A DNA stretch of 64,000 nt from Datisca glomerata. Taxonomy: Eukaryota > Streptophyta > Magnoliopsida > Cucurbitales > Datiscaceae. The notes under the pieces are model-generated. The model was not told the DNA's origin. It searched no databases and saw only the letters and a program-made list of their open reading frames with translations. This document shows positions 33,142 to 45,264 of the stretch, one piece after another. Position 1 is the first letter of the stretch; the number at the start of each line of letters is the position of its first letter. The position numbers and the translations under genes were made by a program. The DNA lies in contig QANY01012000.1 in the NCBI GenBank assembly GCA_003255025.1, forward strand, positions 558,001-622,000, written 5' to 3'.

Positions 33142-33997
33142 CTAGGTTGGCATAGTCTTCATCATACGGTGGGTCCTGAAAGTATGTGGAGCTAAAGTCA
33201 TCAAGATCGTGAGGGTCATCTGATTCAGATGGTGGAACAGGAAGTTGGCTAAGCTCGAGGGAAAAACAGTCAGGCTGGAATTGGGTGTCCAGCTAATAGG
33301 GATCTTGAGACTCAAATGGATATGAATCCTGAGGATGAATAGACGACAAACCACTGAAGATGAATGAGCGTTGGTATTCATGTAAAGTCGAGGAGGAAGC
33401 TCCAGAGGATGCTTGTGGGCTAGAAGGAAATGACCCAAAAGGAAAACCATTATAGTCCATGTAGGTGGTGGATTCATTAAGACGTGTTAAGGTTCGACCC
33501 AATTGGTCCATGAACCATTTTTCATATTTGGGCCAAGCAGGAAAGGACTGCCAGAAATTAACATAGTTACGCATGTACATGGTTCCATCAACATACTAAT
33601 CTTGTTCACGATGGAGAGTGTAGAAACAGACAAAAGTTTGTCTCTGTTTCCGACGAGCTGTCCATATATTGTATTCGGTGAGAATCTTGGGAAGCTGGCT
33701 TCGCCAGTATGATAGTGGAGCAAAAAGTTCAAGAAGAGTCACAAGGTGTGTATGGGTATTAGCAACATCACAAATATACTAGTGAATAAGATATTGAGGA
33801 AATCCGATAGCACAGTAATGAAGGGCAGAACGAGCCCAAAGATACCAGAGGAGTTCTTCTGGTATGACACCTTTAATGAGAGGAACTGTGGTATAAGGGA
33901 TGACCATATCAAAATGGTCTGGGAAAGGATGTATTTTGGGTTTTTACAAGTAACAGATGGAGCCAGTAAAACAGAGTTTTTGTGGAAAAATTGTTGA
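33142..33997 (-). pseudogene. Pararetrovirus polyprotein C-terminal region (copy B)
   Basis: Continues past RNase H on minus. It is broken into overlapping frames (33732-33487, 33580-33293, 33477-33142). Recognisable blocks are NYVNFWQSFPAWPKYEKWF and GRTLTRLNEST, shared with copy A. The tail is Ser/Pro-rich. No known domain is seen; it may be a species-specific extension of the viral polyprotein. Confidence 0.65.
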
Positions 33998-35690
33998 TCA
34001 TAGTTGGACCATCAGGTTTAGGACTTGGAGCGCAAATGGTAGCCGGCATGTTGATCGGCATAGTGGGATTGTAGTGAGGATCAGAAAGAGTAATAATAAA
34101 GAGGGTCTGAGAAGAAGAGGAGCTGTCTTTCTGAGGTCGAGAGAGATAATCAGCAATGGTATTCTGATGTCCTTTGAGATTATGAACTGAGAATTTATAG
34201 CGTGAGAACTAGTCTTTCCACCTGAGGAGTTGTTTAACAGGAAGAATTTTCCCTTTTGGATCAAGCATCTAGGGGAATGACGTGTCATCCATCTCGACAG
34301 TAAATGCATACGGGCTGAGATAAAAGCTGAATATTTCAATCCCCTTTTTGACTGCTAGGATCTCCTTATAGGCGGCATGATAATGCTTCTCAGACTCTTT
34401 AAATTGTCCACTAGCATGCCCACAATAAAAACGTTTTCCCTTATCTTCTTCATTGAGGATGGCCCCCCAATGCTCATCATTGGCATCCATCTGTAGGATA
34501 CGCAATCTTGTGTCAAGAATCTTTAATGGATAAGAATTTTGGGCAAGGTCTTTAAGGGCTTGGATCGCCTTAGTCTGGGTAGGGCCCAAAGATGGGGGAT
34601 TATTTTTTAGAAGTTTGGACAAGTGGCTGGTGTAGGTGGCTATATGAGGGATGAAATCTCTGAGATAATAATTTATTCTAAGGAACTGTTGGATTTTTTT
34701 TATCGTTAAATCAGTATTTGGAAATTTGAGCAATTCGATGGCAATATGAGGACCTGGTTAGAATTTTCCATTTTCAAAGATCATACCCATAAATTCAATA
34801 CGGGTAGCACCAATTTTGGCATTTTTTGCAGAGAGCGTAATCCCATAATGTTTGATGAGATCAATAAACTGGGATAATAAGAATTGATGAGAAGGTGAAT
34901 CTTCAGATAAAAGTATAATGTCGTCAATGTAAACCAAGGCACTGTGCAAAATGGGCTCAAACATTTAGGTCATGGCATTTTGGAAGAGCGAAGGTGCTAC
35001 TTTTAGACCAAATGGCATGACAGTCCAGTGGTACTGGGCATTCGGTATACAGAAAGCAGCCTTATACCGATCCTCAGGCTGAATGCCTAACTTCCAAAAT
35101 CCAGCTTTAAGGTCAAACTTGGAGAATATCTTGGCCCGTTTGAGATGGACAAACAAAGTATTGGGCTTTGGAAGAGGAAACTTATCATCTCAGAGAAACA
35201 AGTTGAGAGGCTTGTAGTCTATCACCAACCTCTTTTTCCCACGTTTGAGTTCAGCACTTTTTTCAACATAAAAGGCCTTACATGCCCACTCAGATTTCAT
35301 GGGCTCAATAAACCCTTGTTGAAGAAAAGATGCACATTCTTCTTGGGCCAACGCAAGATCATCGAGATTCATGCTAGGATGAGTGGTCGTGGTAGGATTG
35401 AGGTCTTCATTGCGTTTGAACAGAAGACGAATAAAGAATGCAGGATTTTTCTAGAGAGGGAAAGTATGGGAAAACTGGTCATGCCTATCAGCACAGTATA
35501 GAAGAATCTGGTCACGGATATAGGTATAAGCAAGAGGAACTTGTTGAAGCTCGAGGAGACTGGCAACAGGGGTATAAGCACGGAAGAAACTTTTATAATG
35601 GATCCCATTGGATAAAATCTAGAGTTTCTTAGTGCGGAGAAAGCATCAAAACCAATTAATATATATTTGCCGGGAAGATCACTGCCTAAC
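33998..35690 (-). pseudogene. Pararetrovirus reverse transcriptase and RNase H (copy B)
   Basis: In minus order: LAQEECASFLQQGFIEPMKS and RLVIDYKPLNLF (35372-35190), FSKFDLKAGFWKLGI and MPFGLKVAPSLFQNAMT (35156-34965), the catalytic box ALVYIDDIILLSED with both Asp present (about 34920), IEFMGMIFENGKF, then RNase H with LQMDANDEHWGAIL and HYHAAYKEILAVKKGIE (34733-34269). The gene order and motif style are those of Caulimoviridae, not Ty3/gypsy; there is no integrase. Stops separate the blocks, so no continuous polyprotein is encoded. Confidence 0.85.
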
Positions 35691-35791
35691 ACCTTAATCC
35701 AGAGAATGCAGTTTGGGAAAACTTGAAGACCAATACGTCTCTTTGTAATCCACTCAATTTTTAATAAACTGCCATTAGCAGAAGAGAAATA

Positions 35792-36742
35792 TTAATTATA
35801 AGGAACCCAATCTTCAGAAGGTAAAAGGCATGGTTTCATGACTGTTCTGCAAGAGTCAGTATCTAAAAACCCAATGACTGGAACAACTTTGGCAAATTTG
35901 TCTGCAAGAAGCTGGATTTCAATATGTGGTTTGATGGTCATAGCCTTCTCTTTAGGAGGTTCATGTAAGACCCCAAGAGTTCCTAAGCAAAGGATGGGAG
36001 TAGCATTATCTGATGTGTCAGAGTCTGAGGAGGTGGAGAACTCGGATGAACAGTTGGCCGTGTCGAAAGAGTATGGCAAGACATATTGAGTGTCCTCATT
36101 ACGATTAGCTTGTTCTTCCACAGCAAATTCAATAGATTCATCGTCTCGGAGGAGAAGTATTGTTTGTAGATGTTGCAACATCTGAATATCTCTTTTGATT
36201 TTATGAGGATAGTTTTTTGCAAAATGTCCTTTTTGACCATAGATGTAGCATTTATATGACTTGCGGAAGGAAAGATATCTTTTCTTAAAATACCGAAGAA
36301 AAGGCTTGGTACGAGAGTGATGCCGGAAACCCTTTTTACGAGATGAAAAATGGTGGGTCATTTCCCGTTTGTCCCATCTGTGATCCTTGGAACATGAACA
36401 ATCCTTTGGGGCATGGCGTTTGAGCTTGAGATAGGATTTGGTACATGCTGATCGAAGTTTAGATTCTCCTTTGAGCATCCCCTTAAAAAACTTTTGCTGT
36501 TCACATAGTTTATCAAAGGTGACCAATGCAAGCTGATAGATCTCACCAAGGGAAATGTCCGCCATATCACTGCGAAGGGCATTAATGGTCCGATATAGTT
36601 TAGGTTGCAATTCTTCAGGAAGAGAGGCAATGAACGTGTGCCAGAGGTTGACAACATTAGCTCCATTCAGCATATAATATTTGTCGTACATGCGTTGAAA
36701 AGGTTTTTGTAAATCACGGCGTTCCAACGAAAAACATTTCAT
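35792..36742 (-). pseudogene. Pararetrovirus capsid zinc-knuckle and protease region (copy B)
   Basis: 316 open codons on minus. The N-terminal half is capsid-like (ISLGEIYQLALVTFDKLCEQ, then KSYLKLKRHAPKDCSCSKDH). A CCHC-type knuckle follows, KCYIYGQKGHFAKNYPHK, with the second and fourth zinc residues replaced (Cys to Tyr), so it would not bind zinc normally. The C-terminal end holds the aspartic protease start, VIGFLDTDSCRTVMKPCLLP, where the DTG box reads DTD. A stop separates it from the upstream capsid frame ending at 36779. This is the longest viral frame in the locus. Confidence 0.8.
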
Positions 36743-36778
36743 TTCAAAAAAGTATTGACGACTTCGTTTGTCAATGAG

Positions 36779-37729
36779 TTAGAAATCTCCAATGAATTCT
36801 TTATGTAACATTCCCAAAAGAGTGCCAGCATTAGGGCTACGGGATGCAGTCAGCCATTGATAAGGACTAAGACTTTGAAACCATTCTCTTAAAGTCCCTG
36901 TGAATCGAGATAAAAACTCAGAGAGGACATCTTCGAGGGCCACATCTGGTTTAGACAGTTGTAAGTCAATCCAAGCACCAAATTCATGAAGACGATCACA
37001 CCATTTATTTGGAGGAAGATCGCCAAAAGTAAACCAGGGGACAGTCGTTGGTTTATATATGTTCCTCGAGTCTTGGGAATGTATTGGAGGAGGAAGATCA
37101 TTGACAGAGGGTTCTTCCTCATCAATATCACTAGGTTGGACCATGGAAATAGTAGAAATATCAACTTGGCATGCTTCAGATGAAGGACTAGAGGTATCAT
37201 CAGTGCTGGAGGTATCAGTTTCTGAAAGACTTTGTAACGTCTGGATTGGCGGAGCAGGATCCAGAGGAGCCTTTAATTTCTTAGATGGAGAAGGAGGATG
37301 GACTGGGAGAGTAGAGGGTTTCGTTGCATAGGAAGTTGAGGCCAGGTGAGTGGGATGAATCTGAACACCAGGAGGTATCAAAGAAAGAGGAGCATGCTGC
37401 ACTGGGGGAACTGCGGTTGTCGACCTAGATTGTCTGAGTTGCCTTAAAATGGGGTAAGACATTTTGAACAGATTATTATAGTTAGAGGCTTTTGGATAAG
37501 GCATGGGAGAGGAGAGATACATAGGAGTTTGACTGCTCATGGGATAGGAAGGATATGGATCATAAAGTGTTTGAGATTTTTCCTTAGCCATATTTGCCTC
37601 TATTCGGTGGATATCTTGTTTTATCTGGGAGAGTTCTTGCTCTTTCTTCTGGAATTCTGGGCCTATGTAACCTTTTTCGGCCAGGTGTTTTAATTCCGTA
37701 TCTAAGTGCAAGGCTCTTGATGCTAACAT
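36779..37729 (-). pseudogene. Pararetrovirus capsid N-terminal region (copy B)
   Basis: 316 open codons on minus. The start is coiled-coil-like (KEQELSQIKQDIHRIEANMA). A Pro/Ser/Tyr-rich low-complexity stretch follows, then an acidic Ser-rich stretch. The folded C-terminal part (PWFTFGDLPPNKWCDRLHEF, LSRFTGTLREWFQSL) resembles a retroelement capsid N-terminal domain. One stop (36779-36781) separates it from the knuckle region. The displayed start may be internal, since the frame is broken upstream at about 37770. Confidence 0.7.
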
Positions 37730-38399
37730 GTCCCGAAGCTGCTGAAGTTGGTCAAAGATCTGCCCGACCTAAGTAGATAGAGTGTGAGATTACAGATGTA
37801 GTTGATCTAGTTTAGCATCAATCTTTGTGAGAGTCTGATTTTGACACACAACATTTTCAGACTGCCAATTTAGCACCTCTTCAGCTGCAGGAAGAGACCT
37901 AGGTTCTTCTGTTGGAGTGATCTCGGTTGGAATGGAGAAAGGTCTTGTAGACACTTTCGTAACCGGATTGGTGTGTCTGGTTAATGGTGGAAAATCTTGT
38001 TCGTAGATTCCATCATGGCAATGCAGGGAATGATACTAAGAACAGAATGGACTGGATGTTGGTTTCATGGATGGAAGAATGTGTGTATGGCCAGTTTCTT
38101 AGAGCAACGCATATAGAGAAAGTTGCTGAGAAGATACTGATGGATGAGGGCCAACCCAATGAGTGGTATTGCTGGAAGAACCATCTTGATCATTATCGTC
38201 ATGGTGATGATGAGATGCCTTATAGCGACAAGATAATTTGTTAGGCTTCTTGCGGGTCTTGAGGGTTGAAGGAGCCTTTTGATACCATGAGTCATCATCA
38301 TCATCAGTGTCAGTTTTGTCTCAAAAAGGCTCATCACAATCGTAATCATGGTCGCATCTATCTGAAGAAACATCCTAGATGAAATGTCCATTTACGTGG
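37730..38399 (-). other. Pararetrovirus spacer between movement protein and capsid
   Basis: Minus-strand frames here are broken. One encodes an Asp/Ser- and His-rich stretch around 38330-38180 (for example DDDDDSWYQKAPSTLKT). It is likely the variable link between movement protein and capsid in the viral polyprotein. Confidence 0.5.
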
Positions 38400-39466
38400 G
38401 ACACATAATAGGGTTGAGCCGCATGAACAATCCAGGCTATGGGAGGACAGGAGCACGAAGGCGTGTAAGCAGAAGTGATAGTTAAAATACTTCCAGAAAA
38501 CATAGTTCTGGAAGAAGAAGGCTCTGTTGTATTAGGTCTGGCAAAGATGGTCTTAATGGTCCCATCAGGGAGTCGGTGCACCTTAGGAGGGGTAGAAGTA
38601 TGAACATCACGTTGGATGGCTTGAAACTGTCATTCATAGTTATTGATCCATTCGAGAAGCATTAGTTGCGTGAGTTCAACTTTAGAGATATGTCGAGGGA
38701 TCTGGATGATAAAGGTATCATCTGCTCTGTCAGAAACCGCAAAAGGGCATCTTGAGTAGAGTTGGGAAAATGAAGATCAAACGAGTGATTTTGGAGGCGA
38801 TAAATTATCTGATGATTCAGGGTGGCCATGATAGCTCTGGAGTCTTATTCTGTGCCTACAATATGGACTTGAACTTTCAATCTCTGAGACAGAGTTGGGT
38901 CTAAAAATTTAATATTAAAGTATGTGGCAATAGTGAGAATGACAGTGCCATTACTGAGGGTGATGAGAATGGAGCCAATCAACGTATTACTGTAGGATGT
39001 GAAGGTGGTGTCTAGGAGAGCAACCCGAGCAGTAGCGGCAATCCCTTTTCTACCATGGATGGTCAAGGCAAGTCGGACAGCACCAACATGTAGGCGTATA
39101 GCCTTGTGTCTGCCAACCATTAAATAGCTCTTGAGGGATCTCAAAAGTAACATATTGTTCTGCGGTGGTGGCTTGAAGACCACAGTGTTCTAATTTTGTG
39201 GTTTGCACAATTTCCTTCACATGAGGTCTGTGAATAGATATCAAAGTTCTGATACTACGAAGGACTCGGTTTGACCGATGATAGAGGCTGTATGGACTGA
39301 GAAGTGGTAATTTTGTTTCCTGAATTCTGACATCTTCAGGGAGATGATGGATTTCAATCAGGTTCTCGATCTTATTTACAATAGCTCGACGCACAGAAGG
39401 GGGGAGATCTTGAGGAGAGAAGGAAGAGGAAATACGAATAGGTTCAACGTTTGTGGAGTCACTCAT
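38400..39466 (-). pseudogene. Pararetrovirus movement protein (copy B)
   Basis: Starts at the ATG 39464-39466 (MSDSTNVEPIRISSSFSPQD). Family blocks are TAEQYVTFEIPQELFNGWQT (about 39160-39105), LTIHGRKGIAATARVALLDT (about 39075-39015), SNGTVILTIATYF and NHQIIYRLQNHSFDLHFP. This is the 30K-type movement protein of plant reverse-transcribing viruses, which modifies plasmodesmata for cell-to-cell spread. One frame change near 39080 and later stops inactivate it. Having the movement protein 5' of capsid in one polyprotein order fits florendovirus- or petuvirus-like genomes. Confidence 0.8.
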
Positions 39467-39529
39467 TTTTCTTTGGGTTCTCCTTACTGTCTTATTTCTT
39501 ATAATAGATTACCACGTGCTGTAAAAGTA

Positions 39530-39542
39530 TGGTCCGATACCA
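39530..39542 (-). promoter_or_regulatory. Pararetrovirus primer-binding site remnant
   Basis: Minus strand reads TGGTATCGGACCA, close to the initiator-Met tRNA primer site TGGTATCAGAGCC. It lies 64 bp before the movement-protein ATG. Confidence 0.5.
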
Positions 39543-39545
39543 ATT

Positions 39546-40590
39546 CATAATACTTTTCAGAGTCTTTAAATTGTCCACTAGCATGCCCACAATAAAAATG
39601 TTTTCCCTTATCTTCTTCAATGAGGATGGCCCCCCAATGATCATCACTGGCATCCGTCTGTAGGATACGTAATCCTGTGTCAGGAATCTTTAATGGATAA
39701 TGATTTTGGGCAAGGTCTTTAAGGGCTTGGATCGCCTTAGTCTGGGCAGGGCCCCAAGATGGGGGATTCTTTTTTAGAAGTTTGGACAAGTGGCTGGTGT
39801 AGGTGGATACATGAAGGATGAAATCTCTAAGATAATTAATAATGCCAAGGAACAGTTACATTTGTTTGACTGTTAAATCAGTATTTGGGAATTTAAGCAA
39901 TTCGATGACAATATGAGGACCTGGTTGGAATATTCCATTTTCAAATATCATACCCATAAATTCAATACGGGTAGCACCAAGACTAGAGGTATCATCAGTG
40001 CTAGAGGTATCAGTTTCTGAAAGACTTTGTAACGCCTGGATTGGCGGAGTAGGATCCAGAGGGCCTTTAATTTCTAAGATGGAGAAGGAGGACGGACTAG
40101 GAGAGTAGAGGGTTTCGTTGCATAAGAAGTTGAGGCCAAGGGAGTGGGATGGATCTGAACACCATGAGGTATCGAAGAAAGAGAAGCAGGTTGCACTGGG
40201 GGAACTGTGATTGTCGACCTAGATTGTCTGAGTTGCCTTAAAATGGGGTAAGACATTTTGAACAGATTATTATAGTCGGAGGCTTTTGGATAAGGCATGG
40301 GAGAGGAGAGATACCTAGGAGTTTGAGTGCTCATGGGATAGGAAGGATATGGATCATAAAGAGTTTGAGATTTTTTCTTAGCCATATCTGCCTCTATCCG
40401 GTGGATATCTTGTTGTATCTGGGAGAGTTCTTGCTCTTTCTTTCAGAATTATGGGCCTATGTAACCTTTTTCGGCCAGGTGTTTTAATTTCGTATCTAAG
40501 TGCAAGGTTGTTGATGCTAACATGTCCCGAAGCTGCTGAAGTTGGTCAAAGATCTGCCCGACCTGAGTAGATAGAGTGTGGATACTTATT
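39546..40590 (-). pseudogene. Pararetrovirus rearranged fragment (copy C)
   Basis: Two pieces joined at about 39980. 39546-39980 matches the RT end plus RNase H of copy B (34385-34815; LQTDASDDHWGAIL). 39981-40575 matches the capsid N-terminal region (37185-37770; YPSYPMSTQTPRYLSSPMPY). About 2.4 kb between them is deleted. It abuts the leader and movement protein of copy B head to tail, as in a concatemer. Confidence 0.8.
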
Positions 40591-40889
40591 TAGAGTGTGG
40601 ATAATGTAAATAAGTATGTGAATACTTATTTAGTTAATAATAAGTCAGTCAAATTAAAACATTTTTCCCTTCTTCATTTTTTTGGATTATAGATTCTATA
40701 TTCTTTTTTTTACACTTTCTATTTTTTTTACATTTTCTAACTTTATAATCGTTCTTACCTTCTTTATACTTGACTAACTTTTTAGAAACTATTTAATTAT
40801 TTATTACAATGAATTATAGTTGAATCGAACCAAAGTTCATCAATTTAATATTTGAATAATCATTTGGGCATCAACTAGGCTCACTCATA
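40591..40889. other. Right flank of the pararetrovirus array
   Basis: AT-rich; short direct repeats of GTGTGGATA and ATACTTATTTAG (40578-40640) sit at the viral junction. Nothing else is recognised. Confidence 0.4.
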
Positions 40890-41935
40890 TATAGAGATGG
40901 CAATGAATGAGTTTAGGTAGGGTATGAGTATACTCATTAAATACCCATCTTAAATTCTTACTAGCCATACCTACTCATACCCATGTTAAATCAAATGGGT
41001 GTGTATGGGTAATACATGTTAAGCCATGGGTATTGATGAAAAAAAAATCATTATTACCAAGTGTTCTGTAAGCATTATTAACATTTTTCTTATGAGTGAG
41101 TTTGAGTTGATGCTCAAATGATTATTCAATTATACAATTGACTATCCAATTTAGTTTCATTGTAAAATTAATGAACTATAGTTTGGTTATTCGATTATAA
41201 AATTGATGATCCAGTTTGGTTTGACTATAAATTGATGAATTTAGTGTTATTCAAATGTTGAGTTGATGAACTTTGATTCGATTCGACTATAATTGATGGA
41301 TTTTAGTTTTGGTTATTCAATTGATGATTCAGTTTAGTTTGATAAAATTAATGAATTCTAATTTGGTTCGATTATAAAATTGATTAATTTTACTATTAGT
41401 TATTCGATTATAAAATTAACGATTCGGTATGGTCCAGTCGTAAACTTGTTGAATTTTTTTTTGATTATATGATTATAAAACTGAGATACAATTTTGTTCG
41501 GGTATAAAAAATCAATTTCGTTTCTGTTTTATTATAAAATTGATGAAAGTGTTACTCAATTATAATGTTGTTGAATTATGGTTTCAATTCGATTATAAAA
41601 TTATTAAATTTTAGTCCAGGTTTAATTTATGATCCAGTTTAGTTCGATTATAAAATTATGAAATTGATGAAATTCAATTACCAATCATAAGTGAAAATGA
41701 GAATTACATCACAGTTTTTATTATATATTGTTGTCTTTAGGAGAATCGTCCAAAATGAAGAAAATGCCCTTAATCGGGGTTGCGAGGGGAATGGAGGTAT
41801 AATTTTTTTTTTTAGAATAAATGGGTACCCAATGGGTATTGGAAATTACTCATACCCTACTCATTTATAATGGGTAAAAAAAGTATCCACCCAATAAATA
41901 CACTTACCTATTTATTATACTTTAAACTCACATAT
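40890..41935. mobile_element. Degenerate TIR element with internal minisatellite
   Basis: Left end (about 40893-40960: GAATGAGTTTAGGTAGGGTA) and right end (about 41815-41890, minus sense AAATGAGTAGGGTATGAGTA) are imperfect inverted repeats rich in ATACCCAT/ATGGGTAT. The inside is the minisatellite at 41150-41690. No coding sequence is seen. A non-autonomous hAT-like identity is a guess from the terminal motif style. Confidence 0.45.
41150..41690. repeat. AT-rich minisatellite
   Basis: Diverged repeats built from GATTATAAAATTGATGAATT and TTTAGTTCGGTTATTC words recur about every 30-70 bp. Confidence 0.65.
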
Positions 41936-43763
41936 TGCACCTGAGAAAGAAATGCAAGAGTATGTTGTAAAAACCTAATGCCTATTTATAAGTTAAATAA
42001 GGATTAATAAATATTAAGTAATTTTATACCGATCAAGTAATTGATCAAGTTTTAAGTAACTCGTGGTAATTATTTATAAGTTACTTTGTCCAATTATTTT
42101 AACGAGTTATCAAACACCAACCTATTAATGATTGCCACATAATTTGATCACTCAAACTTAATTAATTACTTGATCACTTTATAATTATTCATAAATATTT
42201 ACATGGATTCGATTATGGTGAGTTGGGATTTGTCTGAATTAAATTTTCTTCCTTATGCATTAAACAATTATGAGCTTTTTCCAATACGTTTTACTTGAGC
42301 CCTTTCGTGTAAATATTTTCTTTCCAATTCCATTAATGGTATGTAGACGAATTTGGGTTTTCAATTTCAATAAATTATGATTATTTAGTATATAAAAATG
42401 ATTATTTAGATTTAATGAGACTGATGTTATACTTTTAGAAGGTTTCATCAATTAAAATCGTCTCCATTATTGAATTAGCATGGATCCAACCATCACAATG
42501 TTAGATTAATGCAATATAATTTAAGTTTTTCCAATTCCATGAATTTGCATCTTATTTGTAGAGTTTTTTGTCAAAAATTTGTAGAGTTTCAACCATCATA
42601 AATTTCGATAGAGATAATGTTTATGTAGTTAATCATTGAATATTTTATGCACAATTGTCACCTTAACTAACCACTCTTTTTTCTTAGTTATATAACAATA
42701 ATATATTTTTAAAATGAAAATAAGGAAAGCATGTCTTTCTCGTATAAAATAATATTTTTAGAATAATATTTAAAGAAGAAAATAAAATTTATGTTTTGAA
42801 AAAAAATTGAATTTAACGTACCTAAAAATGAGTTGCAGTAGAATATCAAATATTCATCCTTTAAATACCAATCCCGCTTGGAAAAAGTTCAAAGCAACAA
42901 ACACACGCTCAATCGTGCGCGCACATACATATAAATATTAATAAAGAAAAAGCGTAAAAGAGAACCCTACCAGAAAATTGTTTCATCTTCTCTCATAAAT
43001 AAATAAGTTGATTGTGAACAGTTTACATATACGAATAAGTGACAGCCAATAAGATTAAACACTTCAAATTTTAAGAGGGTAATTTTGGTATAATTTAATA
43101 ACAATAAGGAAAAAATGATCTAGAAAATAATTCTCACGTCAAGTCACTTTTAATATATTATAGATATTTGGTTGTGTAGGCATTATTGAGAAGACTATTA
43201 GAATACTCAATCCATTCTATAAATATTTATTAATCTTCTCACTTAACACACACAAATAGCTCTCACTTTCATACATTCCTCTCTAGAAAATTTGAAGAAA
43301 AATCATGCAAGATAATGGAGAGGAATAGCTGGTGAATCATATGTACGTTAGACTGCACTTCATTGTAGAAAAGAAGACTAGTCCTGCATTGAAAGAAAAA
43401 ATAGTGACTCCTAGAAAACAAATTAGCATGTGAGAATCTCTAATAATCCTTTTCATTTCATGTTTGAAAGAAGACATGTTGGAGCTCATGGTGATTATAC
43501 TAACGTTCTTAGTTAATAATTGTTCAAAAACTTAAAAATCATGCAACGCACGTTGGAGGCATCTCTAGTACTTATAAAGGCATTATTTGTTGTTTAACAA
43601 TAGCCTAAATCATCCGATGAATCTTATCTAATCGTGGATTTACATTTAATTCTAAAACATTTCTAAATACACATCTGAAAAATAAAATTGAATATTTTCA
43701 CCGATCCAATTTCTAACTGTACATAATTTCTTTCAAACATTGTTAATCTACTTTGTACATGAC
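41936..43763. other. AT-rich intergenic region
   Basis: No gene is recognised. Near 42020-42180 there are inverted copies of AGTAATTGATCAAGTTTTAAG and TTAATTACTTGATC, possibly a small MITE. The rest shows no open frame of note. Confidence 0.35.
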
Positions 43764-43930
43764 AATACAACAAAAAAACGCTACGATAGCGTTTAGAAAA
43801 TGCTATCATATCGTTATGATAACATTTTCGAAAACGCGATATATTCAGGTGTTATTAAAAGTCCGGGTCCTATTCGCATTTTTTAAACGCTATGGAAAAT
43901 AATTTATAGCGTTTAAAAAATATCGAGGTA
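43764..43930. repeat. Palindrome-rich block resembling a CACTA subterminal end
   Basis: The block starts CAATACAACAAAAAAACGCT and carries inverted words AACGCTACGATAGCGTT, AAATGCTATCATATCG and TTTAAACGCTATGG..ATAGCGTTTAAAA. This is the layout of one end of a CACTA-type element (compare CACTACAA at 15111), here without a partner end. Confidence 0.45.
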
Positions 43931-45176
43931 ATAAAATTTTGTCATTCATACCTAACTGAGGAGCCGAGGACCCAATGTATAAAAAATGTCGAGGCCTTTT
44001 AACCGTCGCGACGCTTGACAAGAAATGATGTAGATTTGAAAAATGCTGTGCAAGATTTTTTTTCCCTGGTTAAGCAGAAATGAGAAAAGGCATGAATGAA
44101 TGGTTATGGTTTGAAATGAGAGGAGATGATAATGTGTTATGGTTAAAAGATTGATGGCTATCATATAACTACTCTTTCTCAAACCTTATCCTTATTATTT
44201 TTCTTTTTGTTGTTTTAGATCGTGAGATCATAAGATCCTATTAACATTGTACATGATACGGAACTATACAGTAGAAATCGAATACAATGAGTTTGCTAGG
44301 ATCTGGATCAGATGTTTAACAAATATGACATTAAGAATGTATTATATAGCCATCAAAAGCTATTATTATTATTATTAGTATTTGCACTTATTTTCATGAA
44401 TAATAGGTAGGCATTATCATAAACTGTAACACAAACCAAAAGAGAGAATTGCTGATCAGTAAGGACCAGATGATATCACAATATAGATCATTTTCAGCAA
44501 TATTGAGGTAATTTTAAAAAGAGAATCCTATACATGAAAATTAGATAGAATTAAGAATTGTTTTAACCCCAATGGTGAAAAACATGGAACCCAAAAGATA
44601 GGGAACCGTTATCATCCATACAAATCTGTGGATGGCTAAAATTTAAAGGGGAGAAAGACTTGCAGAGACCTTCTCTAATTTTAGCTGTCAATTTGTCTTC
44701 TTTTGCCTTTCTTACCCATGTGATTATGGACCACATTGTCTTCATTTTTCTCTCTTGCCCTTAATTTGGACACTCTCCATTTCACTTATGCAATTTAATT
44801 CTTGAACTTGCTTTCCTAATTCATTGCTATTTTGATTACAGCTTTTAGTTCATTATTATTTCATATTTGCATATAATATTATGCACTACTCTGATTTTAA
44901 CACCGTACTATGAGTTGTCAGTGTATATAGTCTCAATTTAGAAGTGATAAATAAATATATAACGAAAAACTATATTGTATATGACAAGGTGCATGAGTGG
45001 CCTAACATATATTACCACATCATAGCAGCATTGCATATCATTGCCCCTGTTTTATAAGTGATTATTATTATCTTTTACATTTTCTTGTAAGACACATGAC
45101 TTGATAATCATCTAAGAACATGTTGTTGTCAACTCTCTAGCCAGCAACAGGCCGCGCCATGTTGTTTTCTTGAGCT
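43931..45176. other. Intergenic region
   Basis: No coding region is recognised. It contains a short (ATT)n tract at about 44362-44378. The last part leads into a TATA-like promoter at 45177. Confidence 0.35.
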
Positions 45177-45184
45177 TATATAAA
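45177..45184 (+). promoter_or_regulatory. TATA box of a possible small gene
   Basis: TATATAAA lies 81 bp before an ATG that opens a 50-codon frame. Spacing is normal for a plant promoter with a short leader. Confidence 0.4.
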
Positions 45185-45264
45185 CATGTCAAGTGAGTAT
45201 TCCTTTATATGTAGATTTTAAAGAAAGCATACGTACACAAAGAAGAGCTCTCGATTAATCATTA

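Noticed and set aside
34758..35372. Ty3/gypsy origin for the 31-40 kb reverse transcriptase
   Set aside because: A 30K-type movement protein, capsid-protease-RT-RNase H order without integrase, and an intergenic promoter instead of LTRs fit Caulimoviridae better.
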